Positions 16,895 through 25,543 of a stretch of 64,000 nt of DNA are shown in pieces. The DNA is taken from positions 2,982,001 to 3,046,000 of the forward strand of contig NZ_CP039451.1 of assembly GCF_004843725.1 (NCBI RefSeq), read 5' to 3'. How positions within the stretch are numbered: the first letter of the stretch is position 1; every line of letters starts with the position of its first letter. The notes beneath the pieces are model-generated. The model saw only the letters and a program-made list of their open reading frames with translations, was not told where the DNA came from and ran no database searches. The position numbers and the translations under genes are program-made. Source of the DNA: Psychroserpens sp. NJDZ02 (GTDB lineage: Bacteria; Bacteroidota; Bacteroidia; Flavobacteriales; Flavobacteriaceae).

Positions 16895-17383
16895 TTATTT
16901 GATGAGTTGTCTTTGTTTATCATATAAACCACTTAAAAGGCTATTGCCTTCATGGTCTACTATTATACCGCCATACTCAGCCTTTTCATACTTTACAGCA
17001 TCGCCTTCTTGAAAAAAGTAAGATTCGGCTCCTATTGTTATGCCTCTCCATCCTTTTGCGTTATAACGTATCAGAAATTCATCAGTATGTATCGGAGTCT
17101 TGCCATCTTGTAATCTTACTTTTTTTGCAATCCCATTCGCGTCTAGTTTAACAACACAATACCCTCTTTTAGAAATACTATCATTAGATGTGTTTTGTGA
17201 AATAGCATATCTTAAAGTCATATAGTCTCCTTGCATTAGTGATCTAGGATCAACAGGTGCTAATTCTAATAAAACAAGCTGCCCATCAGAAAGTAATGTT
17301 TCTTTTTTTACAATAGAATAGTTTAAAAACCCAAGTAAAATTATTAGGTTGACAAGAATTATGATCCACTTATATTTTTTCAT
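16895..17383 (-). CDS. GDYXXLXY domain protein
   Basis: A 162-residue protein with one N-terminal membrane helix (about residues 5-23). Residues about 45-60 contain the family signature in the form PRSLMQGDYMTLRY. Proteins of this family are found in a conserved three-gene set with DUF2157 and DUF4401 membrane proteins, exactly as here. The biochemical role is unknown. Its start overlaps the end of the DUF4401 gene by 14 bases, implying translational coupling. Confidence 0.85.
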   Translation of the reverse strand: MKKYKWIIILVNLIILLGFLNYSIVKKETLLSDGQLVLLELAPVDPRSLMQGDYMTLRYAISQNTSNDSISKRGYCVVKLDANGIAKKVRLQDGKTPIHTDEFLIRYNAKGWRGITIGAESYFFQEGDAVKYEKAEYGGIIVDHEGNSLLSGLYDKQRQLIK

Positions 17384-18446
17384 TAGAGTGTGGTAATTTA
17401 GAAGTGAATAAATAAAATAGTAGAAATACTATTCCAGATGAAAACAAAATGATAGACTTAGTTAATAGTGTAAAACTTAAGTCGTAATAGTATTGTGATA
17501 TAAAATAGATAAATGAAATGATACCAATCGCTACTCCCGTTTTATAATTGACTAAAAAGCTTAATAAAATAATTATAATAGCGCCTAAAATAGAAGGTGA
17601 GAAGGTTAGCGGTAGCAGCATTAAACAGCTTAAAGTATAAATTAATATTTTGCTTTTAAGTGTCTCGATTTTGTTGATTGCTAAAATGAGGTGTGCTAGA
17701 TACATAATAACACAAAACATAACGATTGAGGGTAACCAAATATGGCGCTCTGATATTGGGATTAAATACCTCTTGCCAATAGCAATTAACCCAAATAGTA
17801 AGGCTATTATTAAACCAATACGACTGGGGTTGTATAGTTTAGATAGTTTGAGGCCTGCAGTAATTAAGCGAGCTTCATTTAAAAAGACGTAGGTTAATAA
17901 TAAAGTGGTTATGACAATATATAAGTGGATTAAATCATATAAATTATTGAAGATAATTAGGATTAGAAAATTACTAGTAATCGTCAATATGGAAATAAAC
18001 GATAAAATATAATTTTGTGTAATAAATAACGAGATAAGCGCAGTAATACTAATCACTATTGTTACGATATTCATGTCAATCTCCATTTGTGCTAGGCCAA
18101 TAGCTAGTAATACAAACCCTATTATATAAGAGGATACGCTAAAAGTGTCTATAATAAGGGTGTCGTATGCTGTATTTAGCCAAATAGCAATAATTATAAA
18201 AAAGCTGCCAAAGATTAACAGACCTGCTTCAGAACGATAAAGCCCCGCAAATAGTAAAAAAGCAATAAAAGCAAGTGTGGCTAGAAAACCGCCAATAATG
18301 GTGAGTATTTTAATAGTTAAGCTAGATTTGTTTTTTCCTTGGATGTTATAGTCCTCTAAAATGGCTTGTTCGTTGTATTTAAATTCAGGGCCTTGCGATG
18401 CACTAATGGCAGCTATAAAAGCTTTTTTGTTATTTAGTTTGTCCAT
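17370..18446 (-). CDS. DUF4401 multi-pass membrane protein
   Basis: A 358-residue protein with a short cytosolic N-terminus (about 40 residues) and about ten closely spaced hydrophobic helices. The size, N-terminal layout and position between a DUF2157 gene and a GDYXXLXY gene mark it as DUF4401. The function is unknown. It overlaps the gene before it by 13 bases and the gene after it by 14 bases, a tightly coupled operon. Confidence 0.75.
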   Translation of the reverse strand: MDKLNNKKAFIAAISASQGPEFKYNEQAILEDYNIQGKNKSSLTIKILTIIGGFLATLAFIAFLLFAGLYRSEAGLLIFGSFFIIIAIWLNTAYDTLIIDTFSVSSYIIGFVLLAIGLAQMEIDMNIVTIVISITALISLFITQNYILSFISILTITSNFLILIIFNNLYDLIHLYIVITTLLLTYVFLNEARLITAGLKLSKLYNPSRIGLIIALLFGLIAIGKRYLIPISERHIWLPSIVMFCVIMYLAHLILAINKIETLKSKILIYTLSCLMLLPLTFSPSILGAIIIILLSFLVNYKTGVAIGIISFIYFISQYYYDLSFTLLTKSIILFSSGIVFLLFYLFTSKLPHSNEKI

Positions 18447-19384
18447 TTTTTTTGAAGGCTAATTAAGTTTTTGATGACCAATGTAATACTAGAAATAATA
18501 AATAAAGCGATGATAAAATATATACCATCACTGTGTGAAAGCTTGAGAAGTAAACTACAAATAAGAATAATAACACTAAACGGGATTATTGAAAGGTAAA
18601 AGCTGCTTTTTACTTTTAACCCATACTTAATACCTATGATGTAACATGTTATTATGATGAATAATAATACAAAAAAAGAAAATTCTTGTTCGTGATAAAT
18701 ACCTTCATTAATAGCTGCGGTGCTAAAACAAACAGCAATTAATGCTACGCTATTAGTAAACCAAATCGGGATTTTAATGGTTTTTGACTGTTCTTTCACT
18801 AGTAAAGCAGTAACTAAAAATAAGGCATTAATAACAAAAAATAAAGTGGCATTAAAAATAATAGACCAATCGTTTGCAACCTGCTCAGTATATAATACAA
18901 GGGTCGTGTTGATTAAGATTATAAAAATAAACCATAGCGGCGCAAAATTAGAAATGGCAACCCAAAGTGTTATAAATACGGTCCAGCCTAAGAAGAAGTC
19001 GTAAGCATTAGCGCCTGTTTGATAGATTTGTCCAAAAACGGCAAATAAGACACCTACCAATATGGATGCTCCAGTTAGTATTATGTTTTTAATGTCTGAA
19101 TTTAATTTAGAGAATAAAACAATAAGGGTGGTTGCCGTAATTAAGCCTTCTACTAAGCCTATTTTTACAAATTTATGGAGGTCTGCCCAGTTGTAAGCAA
19201 AAAAGAATAATATCCCCGCAGTTGTAAAGCCAACACCTAAACTGATAAAAAACAGTTTCAAAAATTTTTGCCAAGCAATTTGATTACTATAAATTTCTTG
19301 TTTTAGAAGGGTGTCAATGCTTTCCTGCTTCCAGTTACTGTGGCGACCTATTATATGTATATCTTCTCGATCAATCTTTGTCAT
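18434..19384 (-). CDS. DUF2157 multi-pass membrane protein
   Basis: A 316-residue protein. A cytosolic N-terminal segment of about 45 residues is followed by eight or nine membrane helices. The region FFAYNWADLHKFVKIGLVEG with GQIYQTGANAYDFFLGWT further on is the typical DUF2157 signature. It is the first gene of the three-gene membrane operon and overlaps the DUF4401 gene by 13 bases. I see no exact TAnnTTTG box ahead of it. Role unknown; the set is conserved across many Gram-negative bacteria. Confidence 0.8.
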   Translation of the reverse strand: MTKIDREDIHIIGRHSNWKQESIDTLLKQEIYSNQIAWQKFLKLFFISLGVGFTTAGILFFFAYNWADLHKFVKIGLVEGLITATTLIVLFSKLNSDIKNIILTGASILVGVLFAVFGQIYQTGANAYDFFLGWTVFITLWVAISNFAPLWFIFIILINTTLVLYTEQVANDWSIIFNATLFFVINALFLVTALLVKEQSKTIKIPIWFTNSVALIAVCFSTAAINEGIYHEQEFSFFVLLFIIITCYIIGIKYGLKVKSSFYLSIIPFSVIILICSLLLKLSHSDGIYFIIALFIISSITLVIKNLISLQKKWTN

Positions 19385-19763
19385 GCAATGGTTTGATTTA
19401 AAGTAAAATTTTAAGGGACTAATCTAATACATTTAAATTGAATAAGGACTAAGTCGTTAGTCTTGTTATTGGACCAAAGATGAGTGTTAAATTTATACGA
19501 GATAGACCTTTTTTATGGCATAAATAGTATTTGATTTTAGCTTTTAGTGTTGAGGTTAAGATTATTAGGCAATAAAGATGTCTTGGATGGTGAAAAAGAC
19601 AATAAAACAGGTATGATAATTTTATATTTTAAATCAAAATATTTTTTAGGAAAGTTAAATTATTTGTTAACTTTTTAGTGTTGATAAATATTTATAGTGT
19701 TGATTTTTAGTGATTTGTGTATTTTTATTGTAAACTTTGTGATTTTTATGATTTATTAGGTTG

Positions 19764-19771
19764 TACATTTG
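19764..19771 (+). promoter_or_regulatory. Promoter -7 box of the ribonucleotide reductase gene
   Basis: TACATTTG is an exact TAnnTTTG match 48 bases before the ATG; a TTTG at 19736-19739 is a possible -33 element, though the spacing of 24 is slightly long. The rest of the 435-base gap 19385-19819 is AT-rich and I see no other feature in it; in particular no cobalamin riboswitch box was noticed. Confidence 0.5.
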
Positions 19772-19819
19772 TTGAATATTTACATCTCAAAAAAAACAAT
19801 TTAATTCTCAATATAAGTT

Positions 19820-22369
19820 ATGAAAACAGAAACGGTGCTGATGCCTAAAAAAACATATTCTAGAGATGAAGCTTTAAAAGCTGCGCTTAACTATTTTAAA
19901 GGCGATGAGTTAGCTGCAAGTGTATGGTTAAACAAGTATGCTTTAAAAGATTCTGCTGATAATATTTATGAAAGTACGCCTGATCAAATGCATCAACGAA
20001 TTGCTTCAGAAATTGCAAGAGTAGAGCAAAAATATGCAAATCCGTTGACAGAATCCGAGATTTTTGAAGCTATCAAAGATTTTAAATACATAGTACCTCA
20101 AGGAAGTCCAATGGCGGGAATTGGAAACCCTTTTCAAATAGCATCTTTGTCTAATTGTTTTGTAATTGGTAATAATGGTGACTCTGATTCTTATGGGGGA
20201 ATCATGAAAATTGATCAAGAACAAGTGCAGTTAATGAAGCGAAGAGGTGGTGTTGGTCATGATTTATCACACATCCGTCCTAAAGGATCTCCTGTAAAAA
20301 ATTCAGCATTGACATCTACGGGTATTGTCCCTTTTATGGAGCGGTATTCAAACTCGACTAGAGAAGTTGCGCAAGATGGTCGTAGAGGCGCCTTGATGTT
20401 ATCTGTTTCTATTAATCATCCGGATGCAGAGGATTTTATTGATGCAAAATTAGAACAAGGAAAAGTGACTGGGGCTAATGTTTCTGTGAGAATAGATGAC
20501 GCTTTTATGAAGGCTGTGAAAGCGGATGGACAGTACATACAAAAGTATCCAACTTTTAGTCCAAATCCTGTGTATACTAAAGAAATAGAAGCGACTAAAA
20601 TATGGGAAAAAATTGTACACAACGCTTGGAAATCTGCAGAACCAGGAATTTTATTTTGGGATACTATTATTAATGATTCAGTCCCAGATTGTTATGCCGA
20701 TTTAGGGTATAAAACGGTGTCTACAAATCCTTGTGGAGAGATTCCTTTATGTCCTTATGACTCGTGTCGATTACTAGCAATTAACTTGTTTTCATACGTA
20801 GACCATCCCTTTACTGAGCAAGCTGAATTCAACTTTGAATTATTCAAAAAACATATTGTTATTGCGCAACGTATGATGGATGATATCATTGATTTGGAGT
20901 TAGAAAAAATTGATGGTATACTAGCTAAAATTGATGCGGATCCAGAGGAAGATATTGTAAAAGTTACAGAAAAAAACCTATGGTTAAATATCAAACAAAA
21001 AGCATTTGAGGGTAGACGTACGGGTATTGGTATTACAGCAGAGGGTGATATGTTGGCGGCTTTAGGGATTCGTTATGGTAGTGAGGAAGGTAACGCGTTT
21101 TCTACAGAGGTGCACAAGGTGTTAGGGGTAGAAACGTATAGGGCTTCTGTTAATTTAGCAAAAGAAAGAGGTGCCTTTTCTATTTTTGATGCCGATAGAG
21201 AAAAAGATAATCCATTTATTTTACGAATAAAAGAAGCGGATAGTAAGTTGTATTATGATATGTTAGAATATGGTCGTAGGAATATAGCTTTGTTAACTAT
21301 TGCGCCTACAGGAACGACAAGTTTGATGACACAAACCTCGTCAGGAATCGAGCCTGTTTTTATGCCTGTGTATAAGCGTAGAAAAAAAGTGAATCCAAAT
21401 GATAAAGAGAGTAGGGTTGATTTTGTTGATGAGGTTGGAGATTCTTGGGAAGAATATATCGTTTTTCATCATCGTTTTAAACAATGGATGGAAGTTAATA
21501 ATATCGATTCTTCAAAGAATTTTACGCAAGAAGAAATTGACGATTTAGTAAAACAATCTCCATATTATAAAGCAACGTCTAATGATATTGATTGGAATAG
21601 TAAAGTGGAAATGCAAGGTGCTATTCAAAAATGGGTAGATCATTCTATTAGTGTAACGGTTAATTTGCCAAATGATGCGACAGAAGCACTGGTTGGCGAG
21701 TTATACTTAAAAGCTTGGGAAGTTGGCTGTAAAGGTGTAACGGTTTATAGAGATGGTTCTCGTTCTGGAGTTTTAATAGCTGTGGATGATAAGAAAGATA
21801 GTAAAATAACACCGTCTAATTTTTCGAAGAAACGTCCGCAAACGTTAGAAGCAGACGTGGTTCGTTTTCAAAATCAAAAAGAAAAATGGATTGCATTTGT
21901 TGGTTTAGTGGATAACAGGCCTTATGAGATTTTTACGGGATTAACAGATGATGAAGATGGAATTTTAATTCCGCGTTGGGTAGAAAAAGGGGTGATTATA
22001 AAAAATAGAAATACAGAAGGATCTTCTCGTTATGATTTTCAATATGAAAATAAAAGAGGTTATAAAACAACAATTGAAGGTTTATCTCATAAGTTTAATC
22101 CTGAGTTTTGGAATTATGCCAAATTAATTTCTGGTACGATTCGTCATGGGATGCCCATTGATAAAATTGTAGAATTAATACAAAGTTTGCAATTTGATTC
22201 AGAATCTATAAGTACTTGGAAAAATGGTGTGCAACGTGCTTTAAAACGTTACGTGGAGGATGGTACAGCTGTAAAAGGGCATACTTGTAGTAATTGTGAT
22301 TCTGTAAATTTAATTTATCAAGAAGGGTGTTTGACTTGTAAGGATTGTGGGTCTTCTAAATGTGGTTAG
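19820..22369 (+). CDS. nrdJ: Class II (adenosylcobalamin-dependent) ribonucleotide reductase
   Basis: An 849-residue enzyme reducing ribonucleotides to deoxyribonucleotides, using coenzyme B12 to create the active-site thiyl radical, so oxygen-independent and without a small subunit. Visible motifs: SLSNC (Cys113, one of the redox pair), RRGGVGHDLSHIRP, NPCGEIP (residues 303-309, with the radical Cys305 and Glu307), a TGTTSLM phosphate-binding loop, and a cysteine-rich tail at 820-849 (Cys823, 826, 837, 840, 843 and 848) typical of this class. The start at 19820 fits the promoter at 19764. It is monocistronic, followed by a strong terminator. Confidence 0.93.
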   Translation: MKTETVLMPKKTYSRDEALKAALNYFKGDELAASVWLNKYALKDSADNIYESTPDQMHQRIASEIARVEQKYANPLTESEIFEAIKDFKYIVPQGSPMAGIGNPFQIASLSNCFVIGNNGDSDSYGGIMKIDQEQVQLMKRRGGVGHDLSHIRPKGSPVKNSALTSTGIVPFMERYSNSTREVAQDGRRGALMLSVSINHPDAEDFIDAKLEQGKVTGANVSVRIDDAFMKAVKADGQYIQKYPTFSPNPVYTKEIEATKIWEKIVHNAWKSAEPGILFWDTIINDSVPDCYADLGYKTVSTNPCGEIPLCPYDSCRLLAINLFSYVDHPFTEQAEFNFELFKKHIVIAQRMMDDIIDLELEKIDGILAKIDADPEEDIVKVTEKNLWLNIKQKAFEGRRTGIGITAEGDMLAALGIRYGSEEGNAFSTEVHKVLGVETYRASVNLAKERGAFSIFDADREKDNPFILRIKEADSKLYYDMLEYGRRNIALLTIAPTGTTSLMTQTSSGIEPVFMPVYKRRKKVNPNDKESRVDFVDEVGDSWEEYIVFHHRFKQWMEVNNIDSSKNFTQEEIDDLVKQSPYYKATSNDIDWNSKVEMQGAIQKWVDHSISVTVNLPNDATEALVGELYLKAWEVGCKGVTVYRDGSRSGVLIAVDDKKDSKITPSNFSKKRPQTLEADVVRFQNQKEKWIAFVGLVDNRPYEIFTGLTDDEDGILIPRWVEKGVIIKNRNTEGSSRYDFQYENKRGYKTTIEGLSHKFNPEFWNYAKLISGTIRHGMPIDKIVELIQSLQFDSESISTWKNGVQRALKRYVEDGTAVKGHTCSNCDSVNLIYQEGCLTCKDCGSSKCG

Positions 22370-22389
22370 GCTACTATAGCTAAAATTAT

Positions 22390-22430
22390 AAACGCCAAAG
22401 ACTCGTAAAGAGGTTTGGCGTTTTTTTTAT
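22390..22430 (+). terminator. Intrinsic terminator of the ribonucleotide reductase gene
   Basis: A 10-bp stem (AAACGCCAAA at 22390-22399, TTTGGCGTTT at 22414-22423) is followed by a long T tract, 20 bases after the stop codon. Confidence 0.85.
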
Positions 22431-22628
22431 TTTTTTTTATTGAAATCAAATAATATTTTTCTCTTTTTGTTTGAAATTAAATCAGCAAATTAAAACTATT
22501 AAATAAAGGATTTGTATCTGTTAAATGAATACTGAAACCATTAGTTTTATGTCCTTGTAAGAACCTGTAGGGTATTTAAATTCGACCAAAGAAGATATGT
22601 GTAAACCCTGAAAATTAATTATTTCTAT

Positions 22629-23822
22629 ATGCCAAAATCACTTACTATCCAAGAGGCGCAAAAGTTAGTATTGTTATCACAAAATATTCTGAATTTAAAT
22701 GATAAGGTAGATGCTCTAGATCAAACCTTGTTAACTATTCAGCATCTTGGTTATATTCAGATTGATACAATTTCTACTGTGCAACGCGCGCATCATCATA
22801 CATTATGGAACAGAAACCCACAATACCAAAACAATCATCTTGATCAATTAGTAGAAAAGAAAAAGGTATTTGAGTATTGGTCGCATGCGGCTGCTTACTT
22901 GCCAATGCAGGATTATAAATATACCCTGCCGCGTAAAAATGCAATTTTAAAAGGAGAACAAAAACATTGGTTTGAGCGTGATAATGCCTTGATGAAAATC
23001 GTTTTGAAACGTATTGAAAATGAAGGTGCCTTAATGGCTAAAGATTTTGTACATGCAGGAGAAATAGGGGTGTGGGGAAGTAAACCAGAAAAACAGGCAT
23101 TAGAAAACTTGTTTATGCAGGGTGAATTGATGATTTCTTCACGGAAAAACTTCCATAAAGTGTATGATTTGACAGAGCGGGTATTGCCTAAGGGTGTAGA
23201 TGTAAATGAGCCGACGCAAGAAGAATACATCCGGTTTTTGATAAAAAGTTATTTAAAGGCAAATGGTTTAGGGCAGGCTAGTCAAATTGCTTATTTGCTT
23301 AAAAAGACAAAACCATTGGTGTCCGCTGGATTACAAGAGATGCATGCTAATGGCGAATTGATTAAGCTGAGTGTTAATCAGCAGCTTTATTATAGTTTGC
23401 CAGAGTTTGAAGGTGTGTTGAAAACGCCTTTACCTAGTAGTGGTTCGTTAAAAATACTGTCTCCTTTTGATAATTTACTTATTCAGCGTAAACGCATGCA
23501 ATTGTTGTTTGATTTTGATTATCAATTGGAATGTTATGTTCCAAAGGAAAAACGGAAGTATGGTTACTTTTCTTTGCCTATTTTGTGGGCGGGTAAATTA
23601 GTGGCGCGTATGGATTGTAAAGCAGAAAAAACAACAGCTATTTTACATATTAATCATTTAGCAATGGAAAAAAATGTTCAGGATTTGGACGCTTTTATAA
23701 TTGCTTTTTGTGAAGAAATTGAAAATTATAAGCGTTTTAATAATTGTACTCAGATTCGCTTGCATAAAACAACGCCAAAGAGTCTTAGAGTTGTTTTGCA
23801 GAAAGTTATTGATGACAAGTAG
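22629..23822 (+). CDS. Winged-helix DNA glycosylase, AlkX/YcaQ (AlkZ-like) family
   Basis: A 397-residue cytosolic protein of the HTH_42 family. Studied members are DNA glycosylases that remove bulky alkylation and unhook interstrand crosslinks. The catalytic motif region reads GYIQIDTIS, with Gln44 and Asp46, the Gln-x-Asp form reported for the YcaQ/AlkX branch rather than the Gln-x-Gln form of AlkZ. Downstream TVQRAHHHTLWNR and the C-terminal winged-helix and beta regions (LLSPFDNLLIQRKR) match the family. The length is normal. The gene stands alone between the reductase terminator and a long T run. Confidence 0.85.
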   Translation: MPKSLTIQEAQKLVLLSQNILNLNDKVDALDQTLLTIQHLGYIQIDTISTVQRAHHHTLWNRNPQYQNNHLDQLVEKKKVFEYWSHAAAYLPMQDYKYTLPRKNAILKGEQKHWFERDNALMKIVLKRIENEGALMAKDFVHAGEIGVWGSKPEKQALENLFMQGELMISSRKNFHKVYDLTERVLPKGVDVNEPTQEEYIRFLIKSYLKANGLGQASQIAYLLKKTKPLVSAGLQEMHANGELIKLSVNQQLYYSLPEFEGVLKTPLPSSGSLKILSPFDNLLIQRKRMQLLFDFDYQLECYVPKEKRKYGYFSLPILWAGKLVARMDCKAEKTTAILHINHLAMEKNVQDLDAFIIAFCEEIENYKRFNNCTQIRLHKTTPKSLRVVLQKVIDDK

Positions 23823-23833
23823 TATAGGTTTCG

Positions 23834-23849
23834 TTTTTTTTTTTTTTTT
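23834..23849 (+). repeat. Homopolymer run T16
   Basis: Sixteen T residues begin 12 bases after the glycosylase stop. There is no strong hairpin before them, so they are not a classical terminator. They lie in non-coding sequence. Confidence 0.9.
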
Positions 23850-23998
23850 GTTGTAACCGCATGTTAGGCTTTGAGGAATCGAAGAGGTTCGTTTTTAAAA
23901 GCGACTAAAGCTAATAAAGTCAAGGGTAGTCATTTCGTGGTGTATTTTAAAATAGTTATGATTAGTAGCTTTTGTTGGGTGATTTGTTTTGGCAGGTA

Positions 23999-24529
23999 TT
24001 ATGCAAATAGCTCAAAAATCAAGTTTTTGCTATTGTCAGAATCCTTTTTGAGTTTGTTTAAACTAAAGCCATTGCTTTCTAAAAGCTTAATAGAATTAGC
24101 GTTTTCAAATTGCGTAAATGCAACAATAGTATTTAAAGGTAGCTTATTAAAACCAAAGTCAATAACCGCTTGTAAAGCTTCTGACATAAACCCTTTGTTA
24201 TGATGTTTTGCGATTAAATCGTAGCCAACCTCAGCAATTGTATGGTCTTTTGAAAAATTCCATAAACAGATTGTACCGATTATTTCAGTAGAATTTTGTA
24301 GTGTTATTCCCCAAGTGATAGAAGTGTTGCTTTCTATTTGGTTTGTTAACATGGTAATATGCTTCGTTGCATCAGCTATGGTTTTGGTTTGTCGTTCTGG
24401 AGGTCTTTGAATATATTTGTTTATCGTTTTATCCGATCTTAAATAGAGTACCATGGCGCTATCTTTAACAGTGATTTGTCTTAGTAATAAGCGTGTAGTT
24501 TGTAGTTCTGGAAAAGGGGTGAAAGTCAT
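23999..24529 (-). CDS. GNAT-family N-acetyltransferase (RimJ/RimL type)
   Basis: A 176-residue cytosolic acetyltransferase. The N-terminus FPELQTTRLLLRQITVKD is the typical opening of RimJ/RimL-like GNAT enzymes. The acetyl-CoA binding region is degenerate but recognisable as HHNKGFMSEALQAVIDFGF (about residues 107-125), followed by NANSIKLLESNGF (about 143-155), the motif B region. The substrate cannot be read from sequence; relatives acetylate ribosomal proteins or small amines. It is transcribed alone, with a 214-base unremarkable gap on its upstream side. Confidence 0.85.
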   Translation of the reverse strand: MTFTPFPELQTTRLLLRQITVKDSAMVLYLRSDKTINKYIQRPPERQTKTIADATKHITMLTNQIESNTSITWGITLQNSTEIIGTICLWNFSKDHTIAEVGYDLIAKHHNKGFMSEALQAVIDFGFNKLPLNTIVAFTQFENANSIKLLESNGFSLNKLKKDSDNSKNLIFELFA

Positions 24530-24743
24530 GTTTTTAGTCGTTTATTCGTTAAAATGAACATGTTTTTGAGCGTTGTCGTCTTCGTGAAAAAAAAATATAG
24601 CGTCGTTACAAGGTTTGTATAGCGTGTCATCAGAATTAGTGGGTGAATCACCTGTGTTTTTGTCGGGTGTTCCGTGCCTTTTCTTATGTGTAATCACGCA
24701 ATTGTTACTAAAGCTTAATTATTTTGAAGACTAGTAATTTGGG

Positions 24744-25325
24744 TTATCCGTGGATACCTTCGCTTGTTCCGTAACTTTTAATTAATTCGCCTTCAAATTC
24801 TACTAACTCTTGCCAGCGTTTATCAACATCAATATCTTGACCGTATTTTCTAGCAAAAGTGATAAACGTTGTGTAATGTCCTGCTTCGCTAACCATCAAT
24901 TCGTAGTAAAATTTAGAAAGTTCTTCATCGTTTATACGTTCTGATAAAAGTTTAAAACGTTCGCAACTTCGGGCTTCTATCATGGCTGAGAATAATAAGC
25001 GATCAACCATAGATTGTAATCTACTTCCGCCTTTATTCATAAATTTATAAAGTTGGTTAACATAATGGTCTTTGCGCTCGCGACCTAAAGTGTACCCTCG
25101 TTTTTTAATGATTTCATGAACCATTTGAAAGTGTTCCAATTCTTCTTTAGCTAATTCCAAAAGCTCTGTGACTAAATCTACTTTTTCCGAATTATGTGTA
25201 ATAATCGTAATCGCATTAGTGGCCGCTTTTTGCTCGCACCAAGCGTGGTCTGTAAGGATTTCTTCTATGTTAGACTCGGCGATAGTAACCCAGCGTGGAT
25301 CGGTTTCTAATTTAAGGTGAAGCAT
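24744..25325 (-). CDS. miaE: tRNA-(ms2io6A) hydroxylase MiaE
   Basis: A 193-residue non-haem di-iron hydroxylase that hydroxylates the isopentenyl group of ms2i6A at tRNA position 37. The ferritin-like four-helix bundle shows the metal-ligand motifs EELEHF (about residues 62-67), EARSCERF (about 118-125) and SEAGHY (about 147-152). The length matches the family. A -7 box lies 47 bases before the start, and a short hairpin occupies the leader. The enzyme needs oxygen, so it implies an aerobic lifestyle. Confidence 0.92.
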   Translation of the reverse strand: MLHLKLETDPRWVTIAESNIEEILTDHAWCEQKAATNAITIITHNSEKVDLVTELLELAKEELEHFQMVHEIIKKRGYTLGRERKDHYVNQLYKFMNKGGSRLQSMVDRLLFSAMIEARSCERFKLLSERINDEELSKFYYELMVSEAGHYTTFITFARKYGQDIDVDKRWQELVEFEGELIKSYGTSEGIHG

Positions 25326-25350
25326 GATTGTTGTTAACTTTTAGATTTTG

Positions 25351-25380
25351 GCGTTACGCTTTATGCGTAATGCAAAGATA
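25351..25380 (-). promoter_or_regulatory. miaE promoter -7 box with adjoining palindrome
   Basis: The minus strand reads TATCTTTG (25373-25380), an exact TAnnTTTG. Directly downstream, 25351-25373 forms an imperfect palindrome (GCGTTACGC, five bases, GCGTAATGC) that touches the -7 box and would be at the start of the transcript. It could be an operator or a 5' hairpin; there is no direct evidence for either. Confidence 0.45.
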
Positions 25381-25408
25381 ATTATATTTTATACTATTAA
25401 AGTAGTGT

Positions 25409-25450
25409 GGCTTCATGTGATTTGTGAAGCATGAGTAGATTGTATCAAGA
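25409..25450. repeat. Dispersed copy of the 5' part of the 28.9 kb repeat
   Basis: This stretch repeats, with a few changes, the block at 28909-28953 and its two tandem copies. The shared core is CTTCA-N9-TGAAGCATGAG followed by GTATC and AAGA or GAGA. CTTCA and TGAAG can pair as a small hairpin. No gene lies in it. It sits in the gap between the amine oxidase and miaE genes, both on the minus strand. Confidence 0.75.
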
Positions 25451-25543
25451 AACTTGGATAAAAAGGAGTTCTCGATACATGGCTCTTTAGGTGGCTGTAG
25501 AACTAACGGGTTGTGATTAGTATTATGTGGGTTTTATTAAAAC

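Noticed and set aside
23871..24203. A 110-codon plus-strand frame over the GNAT gene
   Set aside because: It is antisense to a gene with clear GNAT motifs and has no family resemblance of its own.
24530..24743. Hidden small gene or RNA upstream of the GNAT gene
   Set aside because: I see no reading frame, hairpin with T tract or promoter consensus in these 214 bases.
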